DNA from: Flavisericum labens
Lineage (GTDB): Bacteria > Bacteroidota > Bacteroidia > Flavobacteriales > Flavobacteriaceae
Assembly (NCBI RefSeq): GCF_045446075.1
Contig: NZ_JBJJBQ010000012.1
Coordinates: forward strand, 1-64,000
Direction: 5' to 3'
Length of the DNA: 64,000 nucleotides
The translations under genes and the position numbers were made by a program. The notes under the pieces are model-generated. The model was not told the origin of the DNA, made no database searches, and was given only the letters and a program-made list of their open reading frames with translations. Shown piece after piece: positions 6,778-16,980 of the stretch; the stretch's first letter is position 1; each line of letters begins with the position of its first letter.

Positions 6778-8001
6778 ATGAAAATAGGAATAATAGGAGG
6801 ATCTATTGCTGGTTGTTCCGCAGCCATACTTCTAATTAAAGAAGGACATGAGGTAACCGTATTTGAGCGATCTAAAAAGGATTTGGTAGGTCGTGGAGGA
6901 GGAATAGGAACAACAGCAAGTCTAATGGAACAGATTAGAAAGGACGGCCTTATCAATAATGATTTTGCTTTTTTCCAAATAAATAAGATGCCGTTCGTTG
7001 GTAAGATAAGGACATCAGAACCTTATGGGAAGTCCGCTTGGGCCATGCCTATGAACTTTCATGTTTTCCAATGGAATGAACTTTGGAAAAACCTACGGGC
7101 CAATGTTCCTGATAAATGCTATCAGGCAGGCATCAAAATAGTTGGTGCCAAAACAATCTCAGACCAGAAAGTGGAACTGACCACTGAGTCGAATGACAGG
7201 CTGGAGTTCGACCTAGTACTGTTTGCTGATGGATACAACTCGTTGGGTCGTAGCATTCTTTTTCCTGAAAAGAAACTCAAATATCGAGGCTATGTGCTCT
7301 ATAGAGGACTTTTACAAGAGTCTGAAATCGATGGCACTTCTCCGTTAAAGGATGAAATTCTCAGACTGTCTTATAATAATGAACCAGGTCATAATGTGGT
7401 TTATTTTATTCCAAATGAAAATGGTTCAATAAAAGAAGGTGAAAGGGTATTTAATTGGGCCGCTTACGTTGCAATACCAAATTCAGAATTGGATGAACTT
7501 ATGACGGATAAAGAAGGAAAGATTAGGTTCGGAACACTTCCGCCAGGAAACCTTACCAAGAAAAATGAGGAACGCTTGAAAAAATTTCTCTCCAAAAATA
7601 TACCCGACCACTATGCAGAGGTGGTTAACAAAACCAAAGAAAGCTACATACAAGTTATTTATACGCTGAATCTAGACTCCTACAGAAAAGATAGAATGTG
7701 CCTTATTGGAGATGCCGGAATATTTGTTCCTCCTTTCACGGGTTCGGGTGTATTCAAAGGTTACAACAACGTTAAAGATCTGGTCAATTGCCTTAAGGAA
7801 AGTAGCAATTTGGAGGGTGCGCTTGAAAAATGGAGCAAGATCCAACTCCAAACAGGTAAGCGGTTACTGGCTTTAGGCACTCAAATGGAGAATGCCTACA
7901 TCTGGGAGCAACTGGATTTTGCCACAGTGGATGAAGAAACCACCAAGGAATGGTGGAAAGCGTCAGTTACGTTTCCTGAAAACTTCAATTATATGATGTA
8001 A
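6778..8001 (+). CDS. FAD-dependent aromatic monooxygenase
   Basis: Cytoplasmic flavoprotein of 407 residues in the p-hydroxybenzoate hydroxylase family (PF01494). The N-terminus has the dinucleotide-binding fold GGSIAGCSAA with the adenine-ribose-binding Glu in VFERS (about residue 30) and a GRGGGIG motif. A second family signature, DLVLFADGYNS, is in the middle, and the third FAD motif, CLIGDAGIFVPPFTGSG, is near residue 315. Such enzymes use NAD(P)H and oxygen to hydroxylate aromatic or heteroaromatic rings. The nearest remembered subgroup is the 2,6-dihydroxypyridine/FAD urate hydroxylase-like branch. Together with the preceding O-methyltransferase it could form a small tailoring pair for an aromatic metabolite. 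No scaffold-making gene is nearby. Confidence 0.87.
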   Translation: MKIGIIGGSIAGCSAAILLIKEGHEVTVFERSKKDLVGRGGGIGTTASLMEQIRKDGLINNDFAFFQINKMPFVGKIRTSEPYGKSAWAMPMNFHVFQWNELWKNLRANVPDKCYQAGIKIVGAKTISDQKVELTTESNDRLEFDLVLFADGYNSLGRSILFPEKKLKYRGYVLYRGLLQESEIDGTSPLKDEILRLSYNNEPGHNVVYFIPNENGSIKEGERVFNWAAYVAIPNSELDELMTDKEGKIRFGTLPPGNLTKKNEERLKKFLSKNIPDHYAEVVNKTKESYIQVIYTLNLDSYRKDRMCLIGDAGIFVPPFTGSGVFKGYNNVKDLVNCLKESSNLEGALEKWSKIQLQTGKRLLALGTQMENAYIWEQLDFATVDEETTKEWWKASVTFPENFNYMM

Positions 8002-8709
8002 AAATTTCCGCCAACAAACCCTAAACTGCATTAAAATGTAGTTTATCCAAGACTGTTATATACTACTACATCTGTACAAATTTCATACAGAATTTTTTAT
8101 TATCCTGGACTAAATACACAAACAAATGAAAAATATATTCAAAATTGATGTTCATTTATGTCTTCTTCAGTTTTTATGCTATTTAAATGAGCACTATTGA
8201 ACAGATAGAAAAGGTTCAAAGATATTATATCGACGTCATAAACAAATTTAGTAGTAGTAAATTGATTTAATTTAGAAGTGCTATATGCTGTTCATTCTTA
8301 CTCAAACACTATATATATACTACTACCACAGCAAAACAGCTGCCAAACGGTAATCGAAACAAAAAAGCTTTTCTGAATATTAGGCTAGGGTTATAAAACC
8401 TGCCATCAAGCATGGCCTTATTTCTGTCAGATAAAAGATTAAAAAAGAATGATATACAAAAATGACAGTACCTTCGGACAAGATAACAAATTTTTAAAAA
8501 TAAAACTTCGATATCCTGAACAAAAAACTGCATTTCATCCAAAATATTAGCGTTTTATCGATTTTTATTTTACATTTGCTCTAATTGTATGGTATAAATA
8601 CCACAGTTAAAATAAAAACTGATTATTTAATGTATGAATATTTTTAATTACTGAGTTTATTTTTGATAAATGCCCAAAATTCAAAATTTAAACCAACCCA
8701 AATATTGCA
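8002..8709. other. Long intergenic region before the giant adhesin
   Basis: About 700 bp without a believable gene. A 77-codon frame on the minus strand (8309-8542) has an implausible Phe/Cys-rich product. A TACATTTG at 8571-8578 matches the Flavobacterial -7 element TAnnTTTG and could belong to the adhesin promoter (leader of about 125 nt), but no TTG lies at the right distance upstream. No RNA gene or repeat recognised. Confidence 0.3.
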
Positions 8710-11700
8710 ATGAAACAACCTACTTATTTTAAAATAGTCTTTGTTTTACTATTATTACTTAGCCTCGGTAGTTTTTCACAAACCTACAAGCCATTTACTA
8801 TTAGAGAAAAAATGGATGTAAAAGGCAGCATGTTAGTTATTGGTAACGCAATTATTGGACAAGACAACCAGCCATTTAACGATTTAACACGTGACAATCA
8901 AGATGTCTCCATGCAATATATTGATATTGATGCAGACAATTCTACCTTTAGCTCTAGTAGTGCAGATTTAGTTTTAGCAGACCATCAGGACGGAACTTCA
9001 ACTGACTGTTATCGTGTAGCTTTTGCAGGATTATATTGGGCTGCACTTTTAAATGATGGAGAAGATCGATCTAATATAACCAACGTAAAGTTTAAAATAC
9101 CTGGTGGCACATCGTATAGCGACATTTCTGGTGAATTAATTTATGACGCGATTGTAAATCCAATTATACCGGAAAATAACGAACCAGGAAATACGCCATA
9201 TGCCTGTTTTGCCGATGTAACCGATATTGTTTCGTCATTATCAGATATTGAAGGAACTTATACCATGGCGAATGTAGTTTCGAGTGAAGGATTCAATAAT
9301 TCAACAGGGTTAAGTGCGGGTTGGTCTTTAATTGTTATTTATGAAGATCCTGAATTACATACTAAATCGTTTACACTTTTTGATGGCTTTAGTCATATTT
9401 TCGATGGTCATCAAGAAACGGTACCCGTAACTGGTTTTACTACACCTCCCGCAGGGCCTATTGATTTGCAATTTGCTTATGGAGCACTTGATGGCGATAG
9501 AACAAAAAGAGCAACCAAATTAGAGATTAATGGCAAAGAGGTTACTACAGACGACAGAAGTGCTAATAAATTCTTTGGATCTGTAATTGAAAACCTTGGT
9601 TTTGGTCATAACCCTAACCCTCCTAGTATCAATAACCCAAGAGTTCCAAATAGCCAAAACACTTTAGGGTATGATACAGGTTTCCTTGAAATTTTAAATT
9701 CAGAACCTGAGTATATTAAAAATAATGATACTTCAGCCGATTTTAGACTGCAGGTAGCGCGTGGTCAAGCCGATCCTATTTTTGCTTTTTTCTCAGCCTT
9801 TGCAGTTGATATAATAGCACCAGATATTGAATTGACTAAAATTGTACTTGATGAAAACGGAAATGATATTGATGGAGACGATGTTGTTTTAGGGCAAAAT
9901 GTATTTTACGAAATAACTTACCAAAACATTGGTAATGATAATATTACGCAATTCACTATTAAGGATGTTTTACCTGAAAATATTATTTTTGACCCTGCAA
10001 CAGATATTGACCTAAGCAACGCAGGGGGGGCCACATTACAATCTTATGACCCAACAACAAGAACAATTATTTTTAATGTTCCGGATAGTTCTGTAGAAAT
10101 AAATGATCCAATGTTTGTTATTCGATTAGCCGTGCAGGTTGTTTCAAACTGCTACGAATTGGCTCAAGCTTGTAGCAACGAAATAATAAATCAGGCCTTT
10201 GGCACATACCAAGGTGTCCTAAACCCAACCGTTATTGAAGAAGAAGGAAGTTATGCTCAGCTTGAATGCTTGAGCGAGCCAGGACCAACCAATTTTTTAG
10301 TAGATATATCAGACTGTAACTTTGAGCAAACAGAAATACTTTGTGGCGAAAGCGTAACACTTACCGCTTTAGCAGGTTATGATACCTACTCATGGTCAAC
10401 AAGCCCTTCTGGTTCTCCAGTTATTGCCAATGGACAATCTTTTAGCGCTAGCGAAACAGGAACCTACTATGTTACCAATACAACAAATTCAAATTGTTTA
10501 TCAGTCCAAGAGATTTTTAATGTTATAACTTATGGTAATGACATAACAAATCCTGTAATACCATACGCAGACTTATTACCTGTTTGTCCAAATGATGGTA
10601 AAGTACTGCCCTATATTTTTCTTTGTGGAGCCAATGATGAGCGTGTTATAAATACAGGAGTTAGTGATGCTGTCTCAATAATTTGGCAACAATTAGACGA
10701 AACTAGTTGTCCAGAAGTAGGTGTTGAAGATTGTGCCAACGAAAATGATTCCTGTACATGGAATCAAGTGGCTTCTGGCTCAGATTACACTGCTAACACC
10801 TCGGGGCAATTTAGATTGGTAATTAACTATCCAGGGGGATGTTTTAACATTTTCTATTTTAATGTGTACACTAATCTTTTAGAGCCTACTGTGAGCGCTG
10901 AAGATATTTTATGTACTACCCCAGGACAAATTACCGTTGGAGGCGTGCCTTCTGGTTATGAATATAGCCTAGACCCTAATGGTCCATGGCAAAGCTCAAA
11001 TGTATTTGAAGTTAATACTCCAGGTTACTATTTGGTATACATCAAACAAATAGGTGTTGATACAAATCCTTGTATTTTTGAAACCCCAGAAGTTTATATA
11101 AGACAAAGAGATTTTACAGTAACATCTACAGTAATTCAACCTGTATGTTATGATGATAGAGGCTCCATTCTCTTAGCCGTTAATGATGCCCTGCCACAGT
11201 ACTATTTTAGCATTTACGATGGAGCCACTTTAGTAAACAGTGTTGGCCCAATAGCTGGGAGTGATTATAGGTTTGAAAACCTCAACCCCGGGTTTTATAC
11301 AGTAAACGCTACTACTGATGATGGTTGTACTTACACAGAAGACATCGAAATCATCCAACCCCCTTTGTTAGAAGTCACGGCTGCACTGACTAGTCCACTT
11401 ACATGTACAGACGGAGAAATAACCATTTACCCTACTGGTGGTACGCCGCCATATACGTATTTTATTAACAGTGATACTGTTTCACAAGATACTCCAGTTT
11501 ATATAGTTAACGCACCAGGTGTTTATGATATTACAGTATATGATCTTAACAGCTGTAGCGCAACAACCTCCATTACAGTTGATGCCATATCAGCACCAGA
11601 TTTTACGGTATCACCGACTAATATTACGTGTACCGATGATGCCACTTCTGGGGCCATCGACATCAATGTGACCAATCCGAACGGAAACACTTTAGAATAC

Positions 11701-14700
11701 AGTATAGACAACGGTACGACCTATACGGCATCGCCAGTATTCAATGGACTAACAGCTGGTGATTACGAGGTTATCGTAAGGTACGCCTTGGGACCAGATG
11801 TCTGTACCACAGCACCACAAACGGTTACCATAACCGCAGCTCCCCAAATTTCAGGTACGGCGACGTTAACCTCGCCCCTTACCTGTACAAGCAATGGAGA
11901 AATTTCGGTATCAGGTGTATCAGGAGGAACGGCCCCTTACCAATATAGTATTGACGGCGTTAATTTCCAAGCAGGAAATACCTTTTCAGGGTTGACCGAT
12001 GGCACCTACTCCATAACCATAAGGGATACCAGTGGGTGTACGTTCATAACGGCACCGATAACCATCGCTCCGTTAGACCCGCCAACAGATTTAGATTTTA
12101 GTCCAGCAGCTTTAAGTTGTCCGGCTCTTACGTCAGATGTTACGGTGACTTCGACTGGTGGAACTTCACCTTTAGAATACAGAATCGTTTCACCGGCAGC
12201 AACGGCATACCAAGCATCAAATATTTTTACAGGTTTGGCACCTGGCACATATACTTTTGAAGTAAGAGATGCCAATGATTGTTCTTATGCCGAATCGTTT
12301 ACCATCGCTCCATTGCCTTATTTAACGGCCAATACTGTGATAACAAAGGATTTGGACTGCACCGCATCACCGGATGGAACCATAACGACAACCATCTCTG
12401 AAGGAACAGCCCCGTTCAATTATCAAGTTTCTTTTAACGGTGGCGCTTACGGCAGTTCAACTGCTGTTTCGGGAACCTCTTTCGGCCATAATGCGCCATC
12501 GGATGGTACATACCAGTTTTTAATTACAGACGCCAATGGGTGTACATTCGAAACCGGTGTTCAAACCATAAATGCCATTTCGTTACCTGAAATTACATCT
12601 GTGGTCCAAACACAGCCTGTTTTATGTAATGGTGATAGTAATGCAGCAATTGAAGTTACTATTAACAACAGCGTGGGCACACCGTCTTTTACAATAAATG
12701 TATTTAATAATACAACAGGAATGAACTATGGTACGCAAACTTCAAGCCTACCTGCTGGAGATTATACCATAACACTGACCGATGCCAATGCGTGTACGGA
12801 TACTGAAACCATAACTATTACAGACCCTACCCCTATAAATGTCACTTACAGCACCGAACCAATTACCTGTGGAGCAGGAGGTATATCGTTGGGTAGGATC
12901 ATTATAGACGGCGTGACCGGCGGAACACCTAATTACACTTATCATGTAACGAGCGTGAATGGGTACAATAACCAGATAACCAATCAAACGGGTGGCACGC
13001 AGGTTTTTGAAGTGGTAGATTTTGGGTTGTACGAAATTATAGTTACCGATACCAACGGTTGTTCTTTTATGGAGCAAAATATATTAGTGTCATCACCACC
13101 CGACAACCTTGATATTGCTATAAACGCTACAGCAGATTGTGTTTCAGGTGGTACAGTAGAGATTAGTATAGGCACACCGCTAGCTGGTTCAGGACCATAC
13201 CATTTTGCTATTTATACCGGATCAGGCATGACCTATCCTGGACCAGGATGGCAAGCAGAAGATGCCGTTGGAAGTGAAAAAACAACTTTTAACAATTTAA
13301 TTACAGGGGCGACCTATACATTTATTGTTTATGATGAAAACACAATGTGCTATTACTATGAAACCGTGGCCACCCCTATACCGACAAATTCCACATTAAC
13401 TGTAGATTCTGTTGTTCCTAATAATATCACTTGTGTTGGAAGCGCCGATGGCAATGTTAGCTTTAATATCAACGGTACTTATGGCACAAGCACCAATATT
13501 GATTATGAAGTACTGAATTCCCAAGACTTATCAACAACAGGCGTTTCCGGTTCTGGGGCTATTCCTGCAAATGGCACTTTATCGGTATCTAATTTAGGAA
13601 CACTGCCTTTTGGAAGCTATATTATCCTCGTTACAGAAACTGTTAGTGCTGCAAATGAAGGATGTAGTGTGGTGACGCAAACACCCTTTAATATAACAGA
13701 ATCTGCCATCGATTTGAATATTGATGCCACGGTGGACCAAAACGCAAACTGTAACCCCACTTCTGGAGTAATCAGTGCGGTAGCCACCAACGGCACGGCA
13801 CCATATCTGTACCAAATGACCACATTGGCCACACCACCTTTGGCAAATGACCCATTATGGGCTTCTGCCAGTACGTTCAATGCGGATGCGGGCAGCTATT
13901 ACGTCCATGTACAGGATGCGTACGGATGTGTTCGGTCTACTCCAGTAGTTGTTTTGGATTCAGACCCAGTACCCGTAATTTCAGCATCAACCAATAATCA
14001 ATGTACGGCAACTGAGGGTAGTTTTGTCATTGATGTAACCTTATCATCTGCAGGCATTGCGCCATACAGCTATAGTGTTGATGGCGGAGCATTCCAAACG
14101 CGCACTGCACCTTTCAGCATTTCAAATCTAGCTTCGGGAACCCACACTATTGAGGTACGGGATGCCAATGGATGTGGCAATCTAGTTACGGTAGACATTG
14201 AAGCACCGATTAATTTAGTGCCAGATGTAACGGCCGTGGCGACCTGTAACGACGATGACGGCGAGATAACCGTAACGGGATCAGGAGGCTCCGGTACATA
14301 CAACTATGCCATCAGTCCAAGTACGGCCTCGATAAGCTTTAGCGGGAATATATTTTCGGGAGTCCCTTCGGGAACCTATACTATTACGATTACCGATGCC
14401 GTAACTTTGTGTACGGCGGAGGCTACGGTAGTTGTTCAGCAGACCCCGGCACCAACATTTACAACTACGCCAACAGCCATAACCTGTTTCAGCGATAATA
14501 ACGGCTCATTTGAAATCAACGTGAGCGGTTACAGTGGACCATACAATTATGAAGTTTTCGATAGTTTGGGTGTTTCTATAACGGGAACCGTGGCGGCAAA
14601 CACAGCTACCAACCCAACGGTGGTAACCGGAATGACAGCTGGCACATTTTCGGTAGTGATTACCGAAACTGCCAATCCATTCTGTTCAGCAACATCAAGC

Positions 14701-16947
14701 GTTGTCATAAATTCGCCTTCAGAGGCATTGACTTTAGATGTTGATGAAACATCAAACGTTACCTGTGACGACGGCCTAGGCACCATTTCGGCAGTTGCCA
14801 GTGGTGGCTGGGGAGCTTATGAATACGAACTAACCGGAGCAGCTACGGTTGCCTATTCTCCAAACGGAACTTTTGCCAACCTATCGGCAGGATCATATAC
14901 CGTAAACGTAAGAGATGCCGGTGGCTGTGTCGTTTCAGAAAATATTACCCTAGATTTACCAACACCTATTAGCGCCACGGTTACGGCCAGTACGAATTTA
15001 CTGGATTGTTTCGGGGATACCAATGCCATTATTACGGTCAACGCTATAGGTGGGCAGGGCAGCAACTATACCTATACCCTAAACAGGGTTTCGCCAACGG
15101 TGAGCGCTTCTGGACCTCAAACCTCTAATGTTTTCAGCGGGTTGGGAGCAGGTACTTACAATGTGACGGTTACCGATGGCTATAACTGTGAGTTCATATC
15201 AACGGATGTCACCATAGACCAACCATCACCTATTCAGGCCAATTTGGTCAAAGAAACCTCCCATACCTGTTTGACCGATGCATCACTTACATTGAGCGCA
15301 TCTGGAGGAACCGGAAGTTATGAGTACAGTGATACGGCTTCTTTTACTTCTGTTCTGGGTTCGTTTGCATCATCTGTAACTTTCCCTGTTTCCGATGGCA
15401 CCCATGCCTATTACGTTAGGGATGTCAATGGCTGTACGGCTAATGTTTCTAATGAAATAACCATTGATCCGTTACCGAACTTGATAGTTAATCTAGATAT
15501 ATCCAACGCCACAATTAACTGTGCAGGAGACACCACGGGAGTTATCGTGGCCGTTGCCGAGGGCGGTCTAGGCAATTATGTCTATACGCTTCAAGATACC
15601 TCTGGAAACGACATTGACCCCGTAACTCAAGATAGCCCGGGAATATTTACAAATCTACCGGTTGGGAACTATCAAGTGAGAGTTGATAGCGGTGACTGTT
15701 TAACAATAAGTGAACCAGTCAATATCGATGAGCCATCAGCACCACTAACAGCAAGCTTTGTTACTACAGACATTACCTGTCCAGGAACCAACAACGGTAT
15801 GTTGGAAATAACAGCCTCTGGTGGTACAGGAATCATAAAATATGCCATTTCGCCACAAATGGACCAGTTCTTTGAAGAACCTGTTTTTGATGAACTGGCA
15901 CCTGGCGATTACCAGGTTATCGTACAGGATCAACTTGGATGTTATTTAATCTACGATTTCACAATAAACGACGCTATACCTGTTGCACTTACCATTGTAC
16001 CCAATTCTATTGTTCCTGAAGTTTGTTCAGGTGATTTAAACGGTATGTTCAGCATTGAAATTTCGGGCGGCAACATGCCCTATAGCGTCAGTCTGGATGA
16101 CTACGAGGGTACCTACACAATGGGAAGCGCGACCCAGACACAATTTGATTTTACCGGCCTAGAGGGCGGCGACCACATTGTTTACGTGCGCGATGCTTTG
16201 GGCTGTGAAACCGAATGGAACATTACCTTCCCGGAATCGGTGGCCATTAACCCATTGGTTGAGGTGACGTTTGATTGCGTCAACAATATATCGACCAATA
16301 TGGTTATGGTAACGACTGATGATAGCGTCGACCCAGCTGATTTGGATTACTCGTTAAACAGTGGCCCATACCAGTCCAGTAATATTTTTATTGATGTTCC
16401 TGCGGGAATAGGTAATTATATTGACGTGAGGCACACCAACGGTTGCATACAGCGTACGGCACCTTTTGATGTGGAACAATACGAACAGCTCCAATTGGCT
16501 ATTGGCGATGGCGTAATCAACCAAATCGTAGCCATGGCAACTGGTGGAGCAGAGCCTTATGAATTTACGCTGAACGGTGAGTCGTTTGGGAGCGAGAATG
16601 AGTTTGCCATTTATGAATCCGGAAACTATACGGTTACCGTAACGGATGCTTATGGCTGTACAGCAACTGCATCTGGGTATTTCGAATATGTTGATGTATG
16701 TATCCCCAATTACTTTGTACCAGAAAATGGCGGTTGGGGCCCTGGTTGTACCAGTCAATATAGAAACCTGACCTTCGATATCTTTGACCGTTATGGGCGG
16801 AAGATAGCGACCCTTAAAGTTGATGAAAAATGGGATGGTAAATACAACGGAAAAGAGTTGCCTACTGGTGATTACTGGTACGTCGTAAAACTTAACGATC
16901 CTAAGGACGACCGAGATTTTGTAGGACACTTTACACTTTACAGATAA
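8710..16947 (+). CDS. SprB-like giant cell-surface repeat protein with T9SS type B sorting domain
   Basis: Secreted surface protein of 2,745 residues, exported by the Bacteroidota type IX secretion system. Order of parts: a Sec signal peptide (1 to about 24, cut near SFSQ); a globular N-terminal region (about 25-365); a DUF11-like beta-sandwich (about 370-500, starting IELTKIV); an Ig-like region (about 540-720); then about 22-23 SprB-type repeats of roughly 80 residues (about 730-2655). Each repeat follows the pattern xITC...G.I.v...GG..PY.Y.i......F..L..G.Y.v.v.D.nGC. The last 82 residues (2664-2745) are the CHU_C / gliding-motility-associated C-terminal domain with FDRYGR, W-DGKYNG and LPTGDYWY. 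SprB in Flavobacterium johnsoniae is a mobile adhesin for gliding; this is a relative, not a proven orthologue. The sprF-like gene follows after 33 nt. Codon use becomes visibly more GC-rich from about 11,590. Confidence 0.9.
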   Translation: MKQPTYFKIVFVLLLLLSLGSFSQTYKPFTIREKMDVKGSMLVIGNAIIGQDNQPFNDLTRDNQDVSMQYIDIDADNSTFSSSSADLVLADHQDGTSTDCYRVAFAGLYWAALLNDGEDRSNITNVKFKIPGGTSYSDISGELIYDAIVNPIIPENNEPGNTPYACFADVTDIVSSLSDIEGTYTMANVVSSEGFNNSTGLSAGWSLIVIYEDPELHTKSFTLFDGFSHIFDGHQETVPVTGFTTPPAGPIDLQFAYGALDGDRTKRATKLEINGKEVTTDDRSANKFFGSVIENLGFGHNPNPPSINNPRVPNSQNTLGYDTGFLEILNSEPEYIKNNDTSADFRLQVARGQADPIFAFFSAFAVDIIAPDIELTKIVLDENGNDIDGDDVVLGQNVFYEITYQNIGNDNITQFTIKDVLPENIIFDPATDIDLSNAGGATLQSYDPTTRTIIFNVPDSSVEINDPMFVIRLAVQVVSNCYELAQACSNEIINQAFGTYQGVLNPTVIEEEGSYAQLECLSEPGPTNFLVDISDCNFEQTEILCGESVTLTALAGYDTYSWSTSPSGSPVIANGQSFSASETGTYYVTNTTNSNCLSVQEIFNVITYGNDITNPVIPYADLLPVCPNDGKVLPYIFLCGANDERVINTGVSDAVSIIWQQLDETSCPEVGVEDCANENDSCTWNQVASGSDYTANTSGQFRLVINYPGGCFNIFYFNVYTNLLEPTVSAEDILCTTPGQITVGGVPSGYEYSLDPNGPWQSSNVFEVNTPGYYLVYIKQIGVDTNPCIFETPEVYIRQRDFTVTSTVIQPVCYDDRGSILLAVNDALPQYYFSIYDGATLVNSVGPIAGSDYRFENLNPGFYTVNATTDDGCTYTEDIEIIQPPLLEVTAALTSPLTCTDGEITIYPTGGTPPYTYFINSDTVSQDTPVYIVNAPGVYDITVYDLNSCSATTSITVDAISAPDFTVSPTNITCTDDATSGAIDINVTNPNGNTLEYSIDNGTTYTASPVFNGLTAGDYEVIVRYALGPDVCTTAPQTVTITAAPQISGTATLTSPLTCTSNGEISVSGVSGGTAPYQYSIDGVNFQAGNTFSGLTDGTYSITIRDTSGCTFITAPITIAPLDPPTDLDFSPAALSCPALTSDVTVTSTGGTSPLEYRIVSPAATAYQASNIFTGLAPGTYTFEVRDANDCSYAESFTIAPLPYLTANTVITKDLDCTASPDGTITTTISEGTAPFNYQVSFNGGAYGSSTAVSGTSFGHNAPSDGTYQFLITDANGCTFETGVQTINAISLPEITSVVQTQPVLCNGDSNAAIEVTINNSVGTPSFTINVFNNTTGMNYGTQTSSLPAGDYTITLTDANACTDTETITITDPTPINVTYSTEPITCGAGGISLGRIIIDGVTGGTPNYTYHVTSVNGYNNQITNQTGGTQVFEVVDFGLYEIIVTDTNGCSFMEQNILVSSPPDNLDIAINATADCVSGGTVEISIGTPLAGSGPYHFAIYTGSGMTYPGPGWQAEDAVGSEKTTFNNLITGATYTFIVYDENTMCYYYETVATPIPTNSTLTVDSVVPNNITCVGSADGNVSFNINGTYGTSTNIDYEVLNSQDLSTTGVSGSGAIPANGTLSVSNLGTLPFGSYIILVTETVSAANEGCSVVTQTPFNITESAIDLNIDATVDQNANCNPTSGVISAVATNGTAPYLYQMTTLATPPLANDPLWASASTFNADAGSYYVHVQDAYGCVRSTPVVVLDSDPVPVISASTNNQCTATEGSFVIDVTLSSAGIAPYSYSVDGGAFQTRTAPFSISNLASGTHTIEVRDANGCGNLVTVDIEAPINLVPDVTAVATCNDDDGEITVTGSGGSGTYNYAISPSTASISFSGNIFSGVPSGTYTITITDAVTLCTAEATVVVQQTPAPTFTTTPTAITCFSDNNGSFEINVSGYSGPYNYEVFDSLGVSITGTVAANTATNPTVVTGMTAGTFSVVITETANPFCSATSSVVINSPSEALTLDVDETSNVTCDDGLGTISAVASGGWGAYEYELTGAATVAYSPNGTFANLSAGSYTVNVRDAGGCVVSENITLDLPTPISATVTASTNLLDCFGDTNAIITVNAIGGQGSNYTYTLNRVSPTVSASGPQTSNVFSGLGAGTYNVTVTDGYNCEFISTDVTIDQPSPIQANLVKETSHTCLTDASLTLSASGGTGSYEYSDTASFTSVLGSFASSVTFPVSDGTHAYYVRDVNGCTANVSNEITIDPLPNLIVNLDISNATINCAGDTTGVIVAVAEGGLGNYVYTLQDTSGNDIDPVTQDSPGIFTNLPVGNYQVRVDSGDCLTISEPVNIDEPSAPLTASFVTTDITCPGTNNGMLEITASGGTGIIKYAISPQMDQFFEEPVFDELAPGDYQVIVQDQLGCYLIYDFTINDAIPVALTIVPNSIVPEVCSGDLNGMFSIEISGGNMPYSVSLDDYEGTYTMGSATQTQFDFTGLEGGDHIVYVRDALGCETEWNITFPESVAINPLVEVTFDCVNNISTNMVMVTTDDSVDPADLDYSLNSGPYQSSNIFIDVPAGIGNYIDVRHTNGCIQRTAPFDVEQYEQLQLAIGDGVINQIVAMATGGAEPYEFTLNGESFGSENEFAIYESGNYTVTVTDAYGCTATASGYFEYVDVCIPNYFVPENGGWGPGCTSQYRNLTFDIFDRYGRKIATLKVDEKWDGKYNGKELPTGDYWYVVKLNDPKDDRDFVGHFTLYR

Positions 16948-16980
16948 TGGTTTAGCGGAAGAACCCTCAAAAATAATATT

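Noticed and set aside
8309..8542. A 77-codon frame on the minus strand in the long intergenic region
   Set aside because: Cys/Phe-rich product without start signal or recognisable design; probably chance.
11107..16680. CRISPR-like or tandem DNA repeat array
   Set aside because: The repetition is at protein level (SprB repeats of about 80 residues) with diverged DNA; no short identical repeats with spacers.
11523..16929. Several long frames antisense to the adhesin, up to 191 codons
   Set aside because: They arise from the GC-richer, repetitive coding sequence on the other strand; no domain recognised.
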